From Deltaproteobacteria bacterium (lineage in GTDB: Bacteria; Desulfobacterota; Desulfobacteria; Desulfobacterales; JAUVGT01): a stretch of 32,169 bases of DNA. The stretch lies in assembly GCA_030593645.1 (NCBI GenBank), contig JAUVGT010000002.1, positions 1 to 32,169 of the forward strand, given 5' to 3'. Numbering within the stretch: position 1 is the first letter of the stretch; each line of letters opens with the position of its first letter. A program made the position numbers and the translations under genes. Positions 30,589-32,169 of this stretch are shown here, piece after piece. The notes below the pieces were generated by a model. That model made no database searches. It had not been told where the DNA came from and saw nothing but the letters and a program-made list of their open reading frames with translations.

Positions 30589-30744
30589 TTCCTGGTATGC
30601 GTGGCAGATGAAAAAGGCATGAGCTATTACGGTGACAAGTCCATTATGAACAAGCTTTCCATGGATCTGAGCACCCTTCAAGATACACGATCAGGCTTGA
30701 TACAAAGTATAGTTTGCCCCGATTTTTTTCAACGGTGTCTATAA
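30589..30744 (+). pseudogene. Small gene remnant abutting foldback copy 2
   Basis: The plus-strand frame reads F-L-V-C-V-A-D-E-K-G-M-S-Y-Y-G-D-K-S-I-M and then N-K-L-S-M-D-L-S-T-L-Q-D-T-R-S-G-L-I-Q-S, which looks like the winged-helix part of a DNA-binding protein. The frame meets TAA at 30742-30744, immediately before the foldback element. No start or ribosome site is present, and the toxin-antitoxin promoter overlaps its upstream side. The family is recalled only loosely, so the call is tentative. Confidence 0.4.
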
Positions 30745-30899
30745 TTGATGGTCTCGTAAAAAGTCCGAATTAGACGGTTTTGTAAAAGGTTCAAATTCAA
30801 GGCGTGCAATTTTTGTAATGATGAAGCGTACTTATCGGACGTTGAATCATTGCAAAATGCAGCACAACGCAGAAGTTGGACTTTTTACGAAACCGTCAA
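30745..30899 (+). repeat. Foldback MITE-like element, copy 2
   Basis: This 155-base element begins TTGATGGTCTCGTAAAAAGT and ends with the inverted form ACTTTTTACGAAACCGTCAA. A third, internal copy of the terminal motif (GACGGTTTTGTAAAAGGTTC) starts about 28 bases in. The whole element folds into one long imperfect hairpin with its tip near CTTAT (about 30831). It matches copy 3 almost base for base and copy 1 in inverse orientation. No open frame of note is present. Confidence 0.85.
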
Positions 30900-31089
30900 T
30901 TTTCGTTTTCAACAATTCTGCTGATCGATAGGGCAATAGAAAAAGTATTTGACCCTATACTGTAATTAATATATATAAATTACCATATTTTTCCATATAA
31001 AGAATATTATTTTTGTATTAGTTGTTGGATAAAGAAACAAGCTATTACAAACAGTTCATTTTTGAAACTATGCTTAAAAGGAGTTTGTT
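30900..31089. other. AT-rich leader before the membrane-protein gene
   Basis: No gene is supported. The sequence is AT-rich, with a run of TATA-like stretches (about 30965-31020), and ends with a good ribosome site AAAAGGAG (31076-31083) before ATG 31090. A promoter is likely here, but no single match stands out. Confidence 0.4.
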
Positions 31090-31935
31090 ATGAATTTCAA
31101 GTTACGTGTCCGGACCTGGATAGCAATCGTTTCCACCATGTTGGTTCTATCTTGGGCCATGTGGATTTTTCTCAATTATGTTCCCTTTTATCTGCCGAGT
31201 TACATGGTGTGGGGCGGGATTCTTGTTATTGGTGGCGGATGTGTCGGTATGATATTTCCGGTCAAAAAATTTGGATTTGTAACTCGAAAACATTCAGCGA
31301 TTGCCGCCCTATCTGGTTTGTTACTGGTAGTAATCACTATTCTTTGGCCCCCATCCGTCGCTCCCTCCCGGCGAGAGTATCAGCGGCTTGATGACTTCCT
31401 TCCTCGATTTCAGTGTTCCGAATATCACCAGGAGATTGCATCCGTGTCTGCCAAAACGATGATCGAAGCGGCACCGAAGGTAAGCCTGTCCGATATCCCA
31501 ACAGCCGTTTTTCTGTTACGAGTGCGTGCCTGGGCTGGTGGAAAAAGATAGCAACCCGATCCCGAAACTGTTCTGCTTCTTGATTTCAAGCCGGGTTCAG
31601 GATTTCTGGTATTGGATGATTCGGATCCTTCTGAGTTAGTTTATGGTATGGTTGGCCGGCCATGGATCAATGAGGTCCCACCAGATGTTCGTACGGCAGA
31701 ACAGTTCAGAGCATTTAATCAACCGGGACATATCAAAGTCGCCTTCAACATTCGAACGATAGATCAAGGTAAGCAGAACACGCTTATTTCTACGGAAACA
31801 CGAATTCTTGGTAACGATAAGTTGGCACAAACGCGTTTCGCCCGTTACTGGCGAGTTATCTACCCCGGCAGTTCTATTATTCGCAGGATATGGTTAAACG
31901 CCATCATCAACAAGGCTAAAAAGTCTGAACAATAG
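31090..31935 (+). pseudogene. Membrane protein gene interrupted by an in-frame TAG
   Basis: Two open stretches share one frame and are separated only by TAG at 31549-31551. The first (153 codons) has three hydrophobic helices (about 9-29, 36-56 and 69-88), then a soluble part ending V-R-A-W-A-G-G-K-R. Beyond the stop the frame continues Q-P-D-P-E-T-V-L-L-L-D-F and G-F-L-V-L-D-D-S-D, then E-L-V-Y-G-M-V-G-R-P-W and Y-W-R-V-I-Y-P-G-S-S-I-I-R-R, ending at TAG 31933. The second half resembles a conserved family of unknown function. The complete protein would be 281 residues. The stop falls in what looks like a linker. A recent nonsense mutation is the simplest reading; sequencing error is possible. 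Confidence 0.7.
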
Positions 31936-32032
31936 GTTGAGCCTGAATCCAGTATGTTGGTTCGAAACTGTGTAGTTATTACAATTCAGAGCCTATGGGT
32001 TTTCGATGCTTTTTAGCAACTCATTCGCAATA

Positions 32033-32169
32033 TTGATGGTCTCGTAAAAAGTCCGAATTAGACGGTTTCGTAAAGAGTTCAAATTCAAGGCGTGCAATTT
32101 TTGTAATGATGAAGCGTACTTATCGTACGTTGAATCATTGCAAAATGCAGCACAACGCAGAAGTTGGAC
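32033..32169 (+). repeat. Foldback MITE-like element, copy 3 (cut by window end)
   Basis: It starts TTGATGGTCTCGTAAAAAGT, in the same orientation as copy 2 and nearly identical to it through AGAAGTTGGAC, where the window stops. About 18 terminal bases should lie outside. Copies 2 and 3 bracket the interrupted membrane-protein gene as direct repeats about 1.1 kb apart. Confidence 0.85.

Noticed and set aside
31549..31551. TAG as a pyrrolysine codon
   Set aside because: TAG ends several normal genes here, no pyl genes or downstream structure were seen, and an uncharacterised membrane protein is not a known pyrrolysine protein.

Overview
The window reads as part of a chromosome from an anaerobic, metabolically versatile bacterium. 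It most resembles a fatty-acid- or hydrocarbon-using member of the Desulfobacterota (Desulfobacterales type). This is inferred from the gene families: an extended beta-oxidation operon with SCP2- and DUF35-containing fusion enzymes, a ferredoxin-like Fe-S partner, sigma-54 regulation, and many foldback or REP-like intergenic repeats. No rRNA, tRNA, CRISPR array or complete insertion sequence was seen.

Layout. (1) 1-3856, minus strand: a MoxR AAA ATPase, a DUF58 protein and a TgpA-like membrane transglutaminase that runs off the left edge. This is a common three-gene set. (2) 3857-5119: a foldback element (3945-4145) next to a decayed gene cluster. The cluster holds the tail of an accessory gene, a 53-codon radical-SAM N-terminus, and a frameshifted gene whose C-terminus repeats a V-K-N-S-P-P-P-G-G motif about every 22-24 residues. 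A secreted protein of unknown function follows at 5120-5701. (3) 5795-11047, minus strand: alanine dehydrogenase behind an excellent sigma-54 promoter, the probable activator (ACT-PAS-AAA-HTH), and a chemoreceptor. (4) 11272-25026, plus strand: a TetR regulator and a seven-gene beta-oxidation operon. Its enzymes are a MaoC-SDR-SCP2 fusion, an HMG-CoA-synthase-like/DUF35/SDR/SCP2 fusion, a thiolase, an acyl-CoA dehydrogenase, an acyl-CoA ligase, a FadB-like enoyl-CoA hydratase/3-hydroxyacyl-CoA dehydrogenase, and an Fe-S protein. (5) 25081-29073, minus strand: an amino-acid permease fused to an RCK domain, and a GHKL ATPase. (6) 29720-30500: a DUF1778/GNAT toxin-antitoxin pair. (7) 30589-32169: a gene remnant, two more foldback elements in direct orientation, and between them a membrane-protein gene broken by an in-frame TAG.

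How the genes work together. The plus-strand operon can activate an acid (ligase), oxidise it (acyl-CoA dehydrogenase), hydrate it (MaoC or enoyl-CoA hydratase domain), oxidise the hydroxyacyl-CoA (three independent dehydrogenase domains) and cleave it (thiolase, perhaps with the HMGCS-like/DUF35 protein). The Fe-S protein is a plausible electron carrier. The redundancy and the SCP2 lipid-binding domains suggest a bulky, branched or cyclic acyl substrate, which the sequence does not identify.

The most unusual items are the four-module fusion whose HMGCS-like domain has lost all three expected catalytic residues, the reordered MFE-2-like fusion, the permease-RCK fusion with a well-formed internal start, and the decayed radical-SAM/repeat-protein cluster.
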